Positions 17,709 through 27,148 of a DNA stretch of 64,000 nucleotides are shown piece after piece. Source of the stretch: Riemerella columbina DSM 16469. Lineage in GTDB: Bacteria > Bacteroidota > Bacteroidia > Flavobacteriales > Weeksellaceae. The notes below the pieces were generated by a model. That model saw only the letters and a list, made by a program, of their open reading frames with translations, had not been told where the DNA came from and ran no database searches. How positions within the stretch are numbered: the stretch's first letter is position 1; the number at the start of each line of letters is the position of its first letter. The translations under genes and the position numbers were made by a program. The DNA lies in assembly GCF_000374405.1 (NCBI RefSeq), contig NZ_KB894283.1, positions 21,590-85,589 on the forward strand, written 5' to 3'.

Positions 17709-18938
17709 TTGAAATTTCCATTATATTTTTCTCGCAAGATAGCATTTTCCAAAGATAATAAAAATAATCTTTCGTGTGTGATTGTCTTTATTGGTAGATT
17801 ATCCGTAGCGTTGGGCGTTATTGTATCTTTAATTACAGTAGCAACGGGGCTTGGGTCCAAAGAAGCCATTAAAACCCGTATGGGTGATTTTGCGGGACAT
17901 ATTTCCATTAAATCTACAAAAACTAATACCTCTTATAATTCTTCGGTTTTAGATTTAAAAGAGTTGAAAAAAAATGATATCCAAGCATTGCCAGAGGTAG
18001 AAGGGTTGCAATCTTATGCCACGGTGAGTGGGATTTTAAGAACTGAAAAGAGTTTTTCGGGAATTATACTAAAGGGTGTTGCCAAAGATTTTAATACAGA
18101 ACGCTTTAAAAAATTCATGGTCAGTGGTAGCATTCCTGATTTTAATGAAGAAGGTTATAACAATCAAGTGATATTGCCTGAAAAAATAGCGATAGATTTA
18201 AACCTGAAGCCTAAAGATAGCATTGTGGCTATTTTCTCTAAAGAAGACCAAAAGCCCATTTATAGAAAGTTTGAAGTGGCAGGGCTTTACAAAACCGATA
18301 TCAAGTTGATAGACGATTTGTATATCATTGGCGATATCAACCATGTGCGAAAAATTCAAGATATGGGGAAAACGGATATTGGTGGTTTAAATGTATTTCT
18401 TGATAATACCAACACGATGGATGAAGTGCTTCCTAAAATAGATGCCTTAATAGGTTATAAAAACTATGCCGAGAAAATAACCGATAGATTCCCACAAATT
18501 GTAGACTGGATTAATATTTTTGATACCAATATTTCTTTGATTATCAGTATTATGATGGTGGTGGTCATCATTAATATTATTATGGTATTACTGATTCTAA
18601 TTATTGAAAGAACCAATTCTATCGGTATGCTCAAGACTTTAGGGGCAACCAATGGACAAATCCGAACAATCTTTATCAATTATACCTTGTTGATTATGGT
18701 GCCAGGTTTACTGATTGGAAATGCAATAGGGATAGGTTTATTATTAATCCAAAAATTCTTTGGCGTAGTGAAACTTAACCCAGAAAATTATTATGTTAGT
18801 GAGGTACCCGTAGAGCTGGATCCCATTTATATTTTTATGATTTCTTTCGGAATTTTACTGATTTCTGCAATAGCTTTGATTTTACCGAGTTATCTCATCA
18901 GTAAAATTTCCCCTGTGAAAGCCATTAGGTATAACTAA
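17709..18938 (+). CDS. FtsX/LolC-like ABC transporter permease
   Basis: About 409 residues if TTG at 17709 is used; another TTG at 17688 would add seven. No ATG is available before residue 60. The protein starts KFPLYFSRKIAFS, has a first transmembrane helix (about 30-50), a periplasmic MacB-like domain (about 55-260), and three C-terminal helices with the FtsX signature RTNSIGMLKTLGATNGQIR between the second and third. Such permeases work with an ATPase in lipoprotein release or envelope transport; none is encoded nearby. The start lies inside or touching the divergent namZ start region. Confidence 0.85.
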   Translation: MKFPLYFSRKIAFSKDNKNNLSCVIVFIGRLSVALGVIVSLITVATGLGSKEAIKTRMGDFAGHISIKSTKTNTSYNSSVLDLKELKKNDIQALPEVEGLQSYATVSGILRTEKSFSGIILKGVAKDFNTERFKKFMVSGSIPDFNEEGYNNQVILPEKIAIDLNLKPKDSIVAIFSKEDQKPIYRKFEVAGLYKTDIKLIDDLYIIGDINHVRKIQDMGKTDIGGLNVFLDNTNTMDEVLPKIDALIGYKNYAEKITDRFPQIVDWINIFDTNISLIISIMMVVVIINIIMVLLILIIERTNSIGMLKTLGATNGQIRTIFINYTLLIMVPGLLIGNAIGIGLLLIQKFFGVVKLNPENYYVSEVPVELDPIYIFMISFGILLISAIALILPSYLISKISPVKAIRYN

Positions 18939-18939
18939 A

Positions 18940-19581
18940 CTACCTTATCTTTTTTCCTGAAAAAATATGGTATGCCAAATAGATAAGGGGTAATGACATA
19001 ATGCCTAAATATAAAGCGTTTGTTAATGCCGCTACTGGATATAGGGCGAATACAAAACCTAGCCCAAATGCCGCACCACCTAAGTGGGCAGAGTGACCTA
19101 AATTGTCCCATTGTTTAGGGTTGAGCATCATATAAACGGAGTAACCAAAATAAAGTGTTCCAAATAGCCAGCCGGGTAGAAAGTTGACTTCTATTTCGTT
19201 GGGTGCCATGCCAATAGCGGCAAAAATAATTCCTGAAACCGCACCAGATGCCCCAATCGCGGAATACCATGGTTGGTGTTTGTATATATAAAGACTGAAT
19301 AAATTCCCTAGCAACATAGAACCAAAATATAAGGCTAAAAATCCACCAGTGCCAAAGTAATATTCTACTATACCTTGGAAGAAATAGAGCGATAGCATAT
19401 TGAAAAATAAATGCATCCAATCGGCGTGGAGGAATCCTGAACTTAGCAGACGAATATATTCTTTCTTCCGCGTAATGGCAGCGACATTAAATTTATACTT
19501 TTCAAAAAATGCTCTATCCTTAAAGCCTTGATAGGAAATGACAGTCGTGATAGCAATGATAATGATACAAATCGTACTCAT
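18940..19581 (-). CDS. Rhomboid intramembrane serine protease
   Basis: 213 residues with six hydrophobic segments. Catalytic serine in GASGAVSG (Ser112), with the GHSAHLGGAAFG segment carrying the catalytic histidine (His166). HADWMHLFFNM is the conserved L1/TM2 region. Rhomboids cleave transmembrane substrates within the inner membrane; the substrate cannot be read from context. It converges with the permease gene, one base apart, and lies downstream of parC on the same strand. Confidence 0.93.
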   Translation of the reverse strand: MSTICIIIIAITTVISYQGFKDRAFFEKYKFNVAAITRKKEYIRLLSSGFLHADWMHLFFNMLSLYFFQGIVEYYFGTGGFLALYFGSMLLGNLFSLYIYKHQPWYSAIGASGAVSGIIFAAIGMAPNEIEVNFLPGWLFGTLYFGYSVYMMLNPKQWDNLGHSAHLGGAAFGLGFVFALYPVAALTNALYLGIMSLPLIYLAYHIFSGKKIR

Positions 19582-19607
19582 AAATTTTACCTTTTAATGT
19601 TTCGGGT

Positions 19608-22166
19608 TTACCCTTCAAAAAGATTGCCAATGATGCCCTCTTCTGGAATTTCATCATCATCTAGAGGTTCAGGCTGTTCTTCTTCCTCTTCTTCAATAAT
19701 TTCTGGAATGGTAATATTGATGCTTTTCACCTTATCTTTAATGAATTGATTCCCCATCGCTTTAATGCCTTTCACGGAGATGAATTCGTCAATATCGACT
19801 ACTTCGTTGTCTTTATCTTTTTTGGAAAATACAATCTCGGCGGTACAGCCATCTCGTGTGCCTACAAATTCTATAAACGATTTTGGATGCTCACTCGGCA
19901 TAAAATGTTGTGGATTAGTGTGGTTATCTAGCAAAAATCGTTTGATATAATAGATATCTTTTTCGCCATCATAATAAATACAGGCAACGGGTTGCTCTGG
20001 ACGCCATTTTTCTAAGACCAGATACTCATCATCAAAGCGATTCATCAAATCAAAGGTCATTAGCTTAGCTTCACCTTGGGTGTTGATTGTCAATATTTTA
20101 TCGTCGCCTTTAAAACTTCCAAGCAAGGTGCCACGCGCTTCAGCATTAAGGCGGCGTACGGTTTCATCAAACCAAATCTTCCTCGGTGCAAGGGTAGAAA
20201 CACCTTCTTCTTTTAAATCAACTTTTTTTACGGCGTATTTTGTTACCAGATTACCTCTGGAATTTCTTCCTTTAATGGCTAAATCTGCAAAATCAATTTC
20301 GATTTTATGTTTACGGATTCGGGCATTCGGTTTTAATAGTACGCTCACGACTTCTGCTTCGCCATTAGGATTGGCAGAAAAATAAAGCACTTCTGAGCCT
20401 TTTTTGTCAGAGGCTAATGGATATTCAGTATTTCTGGTTATAGAAGTTACCGAGAATCGTTTCATATAGTAAGGTCCCGTTTTGCCTTGTCTATAAATCA
20501 TATTATAGACTGTGCGTTTGTCACCTTTCTTAAATATGCCTACATGGATGATATCCTTACCCACAAAGGTTTTGGAATCCACTTTGGTCACTTGCATTAC
20601 GCCATCTTTTCTAAAGATAATGATGTCGTCAATATCCGAACAATCGAAAACATACTCATTTTTCTTCAATGAAGTTCCAATGAAACCTTCGGTTCTATTC
20701 ACATAGAATTTTTCATTGGCTACGGCGACTTTCGTTGCATCAATGGTGTCGAATACTCTAAGTTCGGTGCGGCGTTCTCTACCATTGCCGTATTTCTTTT
20801 TAATGCCTTGGAAATAGGCTACAGCATAGTCTACCAAATGTTCTAAATGGTGTTTTACTTGCTCCATTTTGCCTTCTAAAGCGGTAATGTTTTCCAATGC
20901 TTTATCTCTATCATATCTAGAAATACGCATGAAAGGCAACTCCGTAAGTCGGATGATATCTTCTACTTTTACCTCTCTCATAAGGTTTTTAGTAAAAGGT
21001 TTTAAGGCTTTGTCAATGGCTTCATACACGGCCTCTTTAGAATCTTTACCTTTAATTTCTTGATAGATTTCATTTTCGATAAAGATTTTTTCTAATGAAG
21101 CAAAATGCCATTTGTCTTCAAGTTCGCCTAACTCAATTTCTAATTCTCTTTTTAGGAGCGATACGGTATGGTCGGTATTTTGTTTAAGAATATCAGAAAC
21201 GCTAAGAAACATCGGTTTATCGCCCACAATAACACATGCGTTCGGCGATAGAGAGATTTCACAATCGGTAAAGGCATAGAGGGCATCAATCATCTTGTCT
21301 GGCGAAACATCGTTGTTAAGATGAATATTGATTTCTACTTCATCCGAAGTATTATCCTCTATTTTTTTGATTTTAATTTTACCTTTATCATTCGCCTTTA
21401 GAATGCTATCAATCAGGTCGCTTGTCGTTTTGGAATAGGGTAATTCTGTAATGCAAAGGGTATGTTTATCTTTTTGAATAATTCTGGCTCTCGCCCTTAA
21501 TCTACCCCCTCTTTCACCGTCGTTGTAGTTGGTAACATCTAGCATACCACCCGTTGCAAAATCGGGAAATATTTGAAACTTTTTACCTTTAAGATAGACA
21601 ATCGACGCATCAATGAGTTCATTAAAGTTGTGTGGCATTACCTTAGTAGATAAGCCCACACCAATTCCCTCAACGCCTTGGGCTAAAAGTAAAGGAAATT
21701 TTACGGGTAAGTCTACGGGCTCATTATTTCTACCGTCGTAAGATTTAGTCCAGTGGGTTGTTTTAGGATTAAAAACCACCTCTAATGCAAAAGGGGTGAG
21801 TCTTGCCTCAATATATCTCGCGGCAGCAGCAGAATCGCCAGTGTAAATATTGCCCCAGTTCCCCTGAGTGTCTATTAATAAATCCTTTTGACCAATCTGA
21901 ACCATAGCATCGGTAATGGATGCATCACCATGGGGGTGGTATTTCATAGTATTTCCCACGATATTGGCAACTTTGTTGTAGCGTCCATCTTCTAATTCTC
22001 GCATCGAGTGCATAATACGCCTTTGTACAGGTTTAAATCCATCAAAAATTGAGGGAATGGCACGATCGAGAATTACATAAGAGGCATAATCCAAAAACCA
22101 ATCTCTATATAAACCTGAAACTTTCTTTAGGCTTTCACCTTCCGGCATGTGTTGTTCTTCTGTCAT
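19608..22166 (-). CDS. parC: DNA topoisomerase IV subunit A
   Basis: 852 residues. The winged-helix/tower breakage domain has GFKPVQRRIMHSM, KYHPHGDASITDAMV and AAAARYIEARL with the catalytic Tyr118, followed by a long coiled coil and a beta-pinwheel C-terminal domain. The acidic tail (EEEEEEQPEPLDDDE) is unusual but common in the phylum. With ParE it decatenates daughter chromosomes. At the quinolone-resistance position (E. coli Ser80) it has Ala82, and at Glu84 it has Asp86. Gene order parE - small membrane gene - parC, with a 4-base overlap to the gene before it. Confidence 0.95.
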   Translation of the reverse strand: MTEEQHMPEGESLKKVSGLYRDWFLDYASYVILDRAIPSIFDGFKPVQRRIMHSMRELEDGRYNKVANIVGNTMKYHPHGDASITDAMVQIGQKDLLIDTQGNWGNIYTGDSAAAARYIEARLTPFALEVVFNPKTTHWTKSYDGRNNEPVDLPVKFPLLLAQGVEGIGVGLSTKVMPHNFNELIDASIVYLKGKKFQIFPDFATGGMLDVTNYNDGERGGRLRARARIIQKDKHTLCITELPYSKTTSDLIDSILKANDKGKIKIKKIEDNTSDEVEINIHLNNDVSPDKMIDALYAFTDCEISLSPNACVIVGDKPMFLSVSDILKQNTDHTVSLLKRELEIELGELEDKWHFASLEKIFIENEIYQEIKGKDSKEAVYEAIDKALKPFTKNLMREVKVEDIIRLTELPFMRISRYDRDKALENITALEGKMEQVKHHLEHLVDYAVAYFQGIKKKYGNGRERRTELRVFDTIDATKVAVANEKFYVNRTEGFIGTSLKKNEYVFDCSDIDDIIIFRKDGVMQVTKVDSKTFVGKDIIHVGIFKKGDKRTVYNMIYRQGKTGPYYMKRFSVTSITRNTEYPLASDKKGSEVLYFSANPNGEAEVVSVLLKPNARIRKHKIEIDFADLAIKGRNSRGNLVTKYAVKKVDLKEEGVSTLAPRKIWFDETVRRLNAEARGTLLGSFKGDDKILTINTQGEAKLMTFDLMNRFDDEYLVLEKWRPEQPVACIYYDGEKDIYYIKRFLLDNHTNPQHFMPSEHPKSFIEFVGTRDGCTAEIVFSKKDKDNEVVDIDEFISVKGIKAMGNQFIKDKVKSINITIPEIIEEEEEEQPEPLDDDEIPEEGIIGNLFEG

Positions 22167-22663
22167 AGGGTGCGTTGTTCTTTTATTGAGGCTGTTTCTT
22201 TATTCTGTTTGATTACTTTGTTTAAAGAAATCTTTAAATCTCTAATCTCTTTTTTTCCAAGATAAGAAATATCGTATTTTAAAATCGTTTTGTTACTTTT
22301 TTTACTTGAAATTTTAATATACAGTTTTTTGAATAAAATTGTATTTACAATTTCGTAGGATAGCAGTTTGTATTTTGGAAATTCATCTTTAGCATCTTTG
22401 AATAGAATGGGAACAATACTTCGATTATAAAAATTAAGCGTTTCGCCATCGCTATCGTATTCGAACACTTGCTTACCTCTAAGGTAAAATATTAGATGCA
22501 ATACGATGGGTGGAAATAACAATAATCTATCAATCAAAGGTTTAAAAATATTAATGTCATTGAATTTTAAGATATAAGCAAATATGCCAATCAGTAACCA
22601 TACATTAATAAAAGTAAAGATAAATTGATAAATAGGGATGTTTTTTTTGTTACTGAGCCTCAT
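22163..22663 (-). CDS. Small membrane protein between parE and parC
   Basis: 166 residues. Two N-terminal hydrophobic helices (about 13-33 and 43-60) are followed by a soluble beta-rich half with KYKLLSYEIVNTILFKKLYI. This arrangement recalls bacterial PH-domain or YcxB-like proteins, but I see no diagnostic motif. It overlaps parC by four bases (ATGA) and follows parE after six, so it belongs to the topoisomerase IV operon. Function unknown. Confidence 0.7.
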   Translation of the reverse strand: MRLSNKKNIPIYQFIFTFINVWLLIGIFAYILKFNDINIFKPLIDRLLLFPPIVLHLIFYLRGKQVFEYDSDGETLNFYNRSIVPILFKDAKDEFPKYKLLSYEIVNTILFKKLYIKISSKKSNKTILKYDISYLGKKEIRDLKISLNKVIKQNKETASIKEQRTL

Positions 22664-22669
22664 AATAAT

Positions 22670-24535
22670 TTATTTTTCAGGTATTAAATCAGCGTCCTCT
22701 ACAACTAGGTTTTCAAGGATAAACTGCTGGCGGTCAGGGGTGTTTTTACCCATATAAAATTCTAAAATCTCAGCAATGGTTTGGTCTTTACCTACTACCA
22801 CTGGCTCTAATCTTATATCTTTACCAATGAAATGTTTAAACTCGTCAGGCGAAATTTCCCCTAACCCTTTAAATCGTGTTATTTCTGGATTTTTACCCAA
22901 TTCTGCTAAAGCGCTGAGTCGTTCTTCATCGGTATAGCAGTAGCGGGTTTCTTTTTTATTTCTTACCCTAAACAAAGGCGTTTGCAGAATATATAAATGT
23001 CCATTTTTAATTAAATCTGGAAAGAATTGTAGAAAAAAAGTAATCATCAATAGTCGAATGTGCATACCGTCTACATCGGCATCGGTAGCGATGATGACTT
23101 GGTTGTACCTTAAATCTTCCAAACTATCCTCAATATTTAGTGCCGCTTGTAGCAAGTTGAACTCTTCATTTTCGTACACCACTTTTTTGGTCAAACCATA
23201 GCAATTTAGGGGTTTCCCTTTTAATGAAAATACGGCTTGCGTTTCCACATCTCTCGACTTGGTAATAGACCCAGATGCGGAATCTCCCTCAGTAATGAAA
23301 ATTTGCGTTTCCGATTTGCGCTCGGCTTTTTGTTCGTTATAGTGTTGACGGCAGTCGCGGAGTTTTTTATTGTGTAGTGATACCTTTTTAGCCCGCTCTC
23401 TAGCCAATTTTTGAATACCTGATAACTCTTTCCTTTCCTTTTCGGAAACGAGAATTTTTTTATGTAGAGCTTCTGCCACCTCAGGATTTTTATGGAGGAA
23501 ATTATCGAGTTTAGTTTTAAGAAAATCGATAACAAAAGTTCTTACCGTGGGTCCATTAGGTCCAATATCGTTAGACCCGAGTTTGGTTTTAGTTTGAGAT
23601 TCAAAAACAGGTTCTTCTACGCTGATGGATATAGCAGCGGTAATGGATTTCCTAATGTCCGAAGCATCAAAGTTTTTGTTAAAAAATTCTCTAACAGTTT
23701 TTACATAGGCTTCTCTAAATGCGTTGAGGTGCGTTCCCCCTTGGGTGGTGTTTTGCCCATTAACGAATGAAAAATAAGTTTCCGTTTGGGACTTATCCGA
23801 ATGGGTAATGGCCACCTCTATATCATCCCCTCTTAGATGGATAATAGGGTAGAGGACTTCGTTTTCCATCTCTTCTTCCAAAAGGTCTTTTAGTCCATTT
23901 TCGGAATAGAAGGTTTCACCATTAAAAATGATTTTAAGTCCGGGGTTAAGGTAGGCGTAGTTTCTCAACATACGCTCGATGTATTCTTTTCTGAACTTGA
24001 AGTTTAAGAATATATCTTGGTCTGGCACAAAGGTAATTTCTGTACCATTTCTACCAGAATCTTGTTGTTCGGGAAAATTTTCGGTAATGTTACCTCGTCT
24101 AAATTCAGCAATTTTAGCTTGATTATCGCGGACGGATTTTACCTTAAAGTATTCTGATAAGGCATTAACGGCTTTAGTACCTACACCATTAAGTCCCACC
24201 GATTTTTTAAAGGCTTTGCTATCGTACTTTCCTCCCGTATTCATTTTGGAAACGGCATCTACCACTTTACCCAAAGGAATCCCACGACCATAATCGCGAA
24301 CGATTACTTTTTTATCGTCTATTTTAATTTCGATGCGCTTACCGGCTTTCATTCGGAATTCGTCGATGGAGTTATCTAGAATTTCTTTTAATAAAATATA
24401 GATACCATCATCAGCAGAAGAGCCATCGCCTAGTTTACCAATGTACATCCCTGGTCTTAGGCGGATATGTTCTTGCCAATCTAAAGTTCTAATGTTGTCT
24501 TCTGAATAGTTTACCTGTTGCAATGCGTCGCTCAT
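22670..24535 (-). CDS. parE: DNA topoisomerase IV subunit B
   Basis: 621 residues from the ATG at 24535. A start 39 bases upstream would add a hydrophobic stretch absent from the family. GHKL ATPase: [34 protein letters not shown]. Toprim metal site: [18 protein letters not shown] and [12 protein letters not shown]. The C-terminal [13 protein letters not shown] is typical. The short length (about 620) and company of parC favour ParE over GyrB. It opens the parE - membrane gene - parC operon. Confidence 0.93.
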   Translation of the reverse strand: MSDALQQVNYSEDNIRTLDWQEHIRLRPGMYIGKLGDGSSADDGIYILLKEILDNSIDEFRMKAGKRIEIKIDDKKVIVRDYGRGIPLGKVVDAVSKMNTGGKYDSKAFKKSVGLNGVGTKAVNALSEYFKVKSVRDNQAKIAEFRRGNITENFPEQQDSGRNGTEITFVPDQDIFLNFKFRKEYIERMLRNYAYLNPGLKIIFNGETFYSENGLKDLLEEEMENEVLYPIIHLRGDDIEVAITHSDKSQTETYFSFVNGQNTTQGGTHLNAFREAYVKTVREFFNKNFDASDIRKSITAAISISVEEPVFESQTKTKLGSNDIGPNGPTVRTFVIDFLKTKLDNFLHKNPEVAEALHKKILVSEKERKELSGIQKLARERAKKVSLHNKKLRDCRQHYNEQKAERKSETQIFITEGDSASGSITKSRDVETQAVFSLKGKPLNCYGLTKKVVYENEEFNLLQAALNIEDSLEDLRYNQVIIATDADVDGMHIRLLMITFFLQFFPDLIKNGHLYILQTPLFRVRNKKETRYCYTDEERLSALAELGKNPEITRFKGLGEISPDEFKHFIGKDIRLEPVVVGKDQTIAEILEFYMGKNTPDRQQFILENLVVEDADLIPEK

Positions 24536-24667
24536 AAAATTGGTACTAAAAAGTCTATAAATACAATAACCCACAAATTTAAGGAAACCTTATCTAAGAT
24601 AAAAATTTTTGTGGTGGTTTTTGAGATGCTACAGTTTGGTATTTTAATTTTAAAGTTATAGTATCAA

Positions 24668-24708
24668 AAATAAAATAAAAAATGCAGCAAGCTTTAACTT
24701 ACTGCATT
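24668..24708 (-). terminator. Terminator of the initiator tRNA gene
   Basis: An 11-bp stem with one mismatch (24681-24691 with 24698-24708), followed on the minus strand by a long T-rich tract. It lies ten bases beyond the tRNA 3' end. Confidence 0.75.
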
Positions 24709-24718
24709 AGTGCTTTAG

Positions 24719-24791
<73 letters not shown>

Positions 24792-24802
24792 ATATTGTGG
24801 TG

Positions 24803-24833
24803 CAAATATACGGCGATATTTTTAAATAGCAAA
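24803..24833 (-). promoter_or_regulatory. Promoter of tRNA-fMet
   Basis: Read on the minus strand: TTTG at 24833-24830 and TATATTTG at 24810-24803, 19 bases apart, the full Bacteroidota pattern, with the tRNA starting about 12 bases downstream. Confidence 0.75.
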
Positions 24834-24909
24834 TTTATTCACCTAAAAATTTTTGTATATATTTTTTAACATTGATAATCAGTTAAATAAATTATTATTT
24901 GTGATAAAA

Positions 24910-24973
24910 AACTATTTTGGTAGTTGTATTATTAGAAAATTACCCTATATTTGTAAAAACTAAATAAATAGTC
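24910..24973 (+). promoter_or_regulatory. Promoter with two candidate BlaI operators
   Basis: -7 TATATTTG (24946-24953) with TTG (24924-24926) 19 bases before it. Two dyads of the same form, ACTA-N6-TAGT, occur at 24910-24925 (AACTA...TAGTT, over the -33) and 24958-24973 (AACTA...TAGTC, just before the ATG at 24977). The staphylococcal bla/mec operators have the same outer half-sites with the same spacing as I recall them, so autoregulation by the BlaI-like product is likely. Confidence 0.6.
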
Positions 24974-24976
24974 GTT

Positions 24977-25339
24977 ATGAGAAAATTACAACTTACAAAA
25001 GCGGAAGAACAAGTAATGCGCTACCTTTGGAATATTGACAAGGGTTTTCTAAAGGATATTCTAGAACAATATCCAGAGCCTAAACCGCATAGCAATACGG
25101 TAGCGACCATCCTTAAAGTTTTAAAAGAGAAAAAATTTGTGAATTATCAAGTGTTTGGTAGGCAGCACGAGTATTATCCATTAGTTTCTCAAAAGGATTA
25201 TAGTAAAAATTCTTTAGGTGGTTTAGTAAACAAGTATTTCGGCGGGTCATATAAAGAAGCGGTATCGTTCTTGGTAGAAGAAAATCAAATGTCCGTAGAC
25301 GATTTAGAATTATTACTAAAAGAACTTAAAAATGATTAG
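24977..25339 (+). CDS. BlaI/MecI/CopY-family transcriptional repressor
   Basis: 120 residues, full length for the family. Winged-helix DNA-binding domain (about 1-75) with LTKAEEQVMRYLWN, HSNTVATILKVLKEKKFV and a wing; then a C-terminal dimerisation helix pair (VDDLELLLKELKN). Such repressors hold a target operon off until cleaved by a membrane M56 protease. That protease follows after two bases, with the GLPGLI gene behind it, forming one transcription unit. Candidate operators flank its promoter. Confidence 0.93.
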   Translation: MRKLQLTKAEEQVMRYLWNIDKGFLKDILEQYPEPKPHSNTVATILKVLKEKKFVNYQVFGRQHEYYPLVSQKDYSKNSLGGLVNKYFGGSYKEAVSFLVEENQMSVDDLELLLKELKND

Positions 25340-25341
25340 TC

Positions 25342-27141
25342 ATGGAGGCGCTGTTCTATATCGTAAAGGTAATAGTTGGCTCGGGGCTGATGTATGGCTA
25401 TTATCTGGTATTCTTAAAGGATAAAACTTTTCATCATTACAATCGCTTTTATCTATTGGCTACGGTGGTAATAAGTTTACTATTGCCGTTGATAAAAGTG
25501 AAGTATTTTACGATAAAAGTCCATCCTAAATTATATACCTTATTGAGTTATAATACTCAAACGGCGAGTGCAAGTTCAGAGCATGGTGGCGTGGATTACC
25601 TTGCGATTTTGTTTAGCGTTATGGCTTTGATAGCTTTATATCATTTGGCTAAGATGGGAATAGGGATTTTTAAGGTGTATCAGTTAAAGCAACAGTACCC
25701 TAAACAAGATTTGGAGGGGGTTCAATTTTACCAAACAGATTTGTCTACGGCACCATTTTCTTATTTCAAAAATCTATTTTGGAAAGAATCGATTGCATTA
25801 AATTCGGATGTGGGCAGGCAAATACTTAAGCATGAAATGGTGCATATTACCCAGAGGCACTCTTTGGATAAATTCTTATTGTCATTGGTGCAGGCGGTGT
25901 TTTGGTTTAATCCTATTTTTTATTTTCTGAAGAAAGAACTTTATCTGATTCATGAGTATTTGGCGGATAAGCAGTCGGTGCAAAATACCGATACTAGATT
26001 GTTTGCAGAGATGTTATTGACTAGTCATTTTTCTACCAATCCATCGGTTTTAGCCAATCCGTTATTTTCTTCGGATATTAAAAAGCGATTGATGATGCTC
26101 AAAAAATCGCATACCAAATTTGCGTATTTAAGAAAAGTGGCGGCATTACCAATGGTGTTTATATTGACTTTTGCATATGCAGTGAATACTCAAAATAATG
26201 AGATTAAAGAACTCAATGCCATAGTTGATGAAGCTGTAAGTGCCGAGGATACCATTCGTCTTAATTCTATTCAAGATATTAGCGATGCCATAGAGCAACA
26301 GCATGATATTATAGATCAACATCGAAGCACGATAAATCAAGAATACAAAAAAATCTCTAAACTTCGTCAAAAAATAGAGGATAAGAGAGCGGAACTATTG
26401 ACAATTGAAAATACTAAAGGTAGGGATTCAAATGCTTTTATAGAAAAAGGTAACGAATTAGCCAAGCTATATCAAAAAGTAGATGCAATCTATAATTCAC
26501 CTCAATATACAACGGCTACTAAAGAAATTGAGACGGCTTATGAACTTATAAATGCCTATTATCAAAGAAAAGATGAAGTTCGTAATGCCATGAGAAAAGT
26601 GGAGCAAGAGAAAAGAGAAAAAGAACTGGCTCAGCGTGAAAAGCAAAGAGCAAAAGAATTGTTCCAAAGACAGCAAGAATTGAAAAATCGTCCTTTAGAA
26701 TTAAAGCAAAGAGTTAAAGAGTTAAACGAAAATTTTTCGGAGGTTGAGATGGCTGAAATTGAAAAGATTGCGGCAGAAGCAGAGAAGATAGCTGAAGAAT
26801 CTATAAAAGCTGCTGCGAAAGCTGAAAAAGTTGCTATTAAAGCTACTAACGCTTCCAAAGAGGCTGAGAGAGCGGCAAAAGAAGCCGAAGTTATATTAAA
26901 TTCTAAAAAGGTTAAAAAAGGTTTAAAATTGATAGAAATTTCTTCTGACCAATTAAAAGCGAATCCTAAGTATATGGATATTACCTTACTGAATGCTAAA
27001 GATGGTGGAAAAGTACAATTGTATGTTAATGGAAAAAAGGTGGAGGATTTAGAGGCTTTTGCTTTAGATAAAAATACACTCAAAAAAATTAATATAAAAC
27101 AATCTAAAAAGAATAAGGAGGTTTGGATTTTCACAAAATAA
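25342..27141 (+). CDS. BlaR1-like M56 membrane metallopeptidase with long coiled coil
   Basis: 599 residues. N-terminal transmembrane helices (about 5-24, 35-52, 87-110) enclose the M56 zinc protease domain; HEMVH is at 164-168, and YLIHEYLADKQSV supplies the third ligand region. A further helix (VAALPMVFILTFAYAV, about 268-285) leads to the outside. Instead of the penicillin-binding sensor of true BlaR1, the rest is a charged alanine/lysine/glutamate coiled coil (about 300-530) and a small beta domain (VQLYVNGKKVEDL). It probably senses an envelope signal and cleaves the BlaI-like repressor. The ligand is unknown; nothing here indicates beta-lactams. Confidence 0.88.
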   Translation: MEALFYIVKVIVGSGLMYGYYLVFLKDKTFHHYNRFYLLATVVISLLLPLIKVKYFTIKVHPKLYTLLSYNTQTASASSEHGGVDYLAILFSVMALIALYHLAKMGIGIFKVYQLKQQYPKQDLEGVQFYQTDLSTAPFSYFKNLFWKESIALNSDVGRQILKHEMVHITQRHSLDKFLLSLVQAVFWFNPIFYFLKKELYLIHEYLADKQSVQNTDTRLFAEMLLTSHFSTNPSVLANPLFSSDIKKRLMMLKKSHTKFAYLRKVAALPMVFILTFAYAVNTQNNEIKELNAIVDEAVSAEDTIRLNSIQDISDAIEQQHDIIDQHRSTINQEYKKISKLRQKIEDKRAELLTIENTKGRDSNAFIEKGNELAKLYQKVDAIYNSPQYTTATKEIETAYELINAYYQRKDEVRNAMRKVEQEKREKELAQREKQRAKELFQRQQELKNRPLELKQRVKELNENFSEVEMAEIEKIAAEAEKIAEESIKAAAKAEKVAIKATNASKEAERAAKEAEVILNSKKVKKGLKLIEISSDQLKANPKYMDITLLNAKDGGKVQLYVNGKKVEDLEAFALDKNTLKKINIKQSKKNKEVWIFTK

Positions 27142-27148
27142 ATTAATT

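Noticed and set aside
16448..17908. Longer 486-residue start for the NamZ-like protein
   Set aside because: The extra 68 residues lie antisense to the permease gene and would bury the signal peptide; the ATG at 17704 is preferred.
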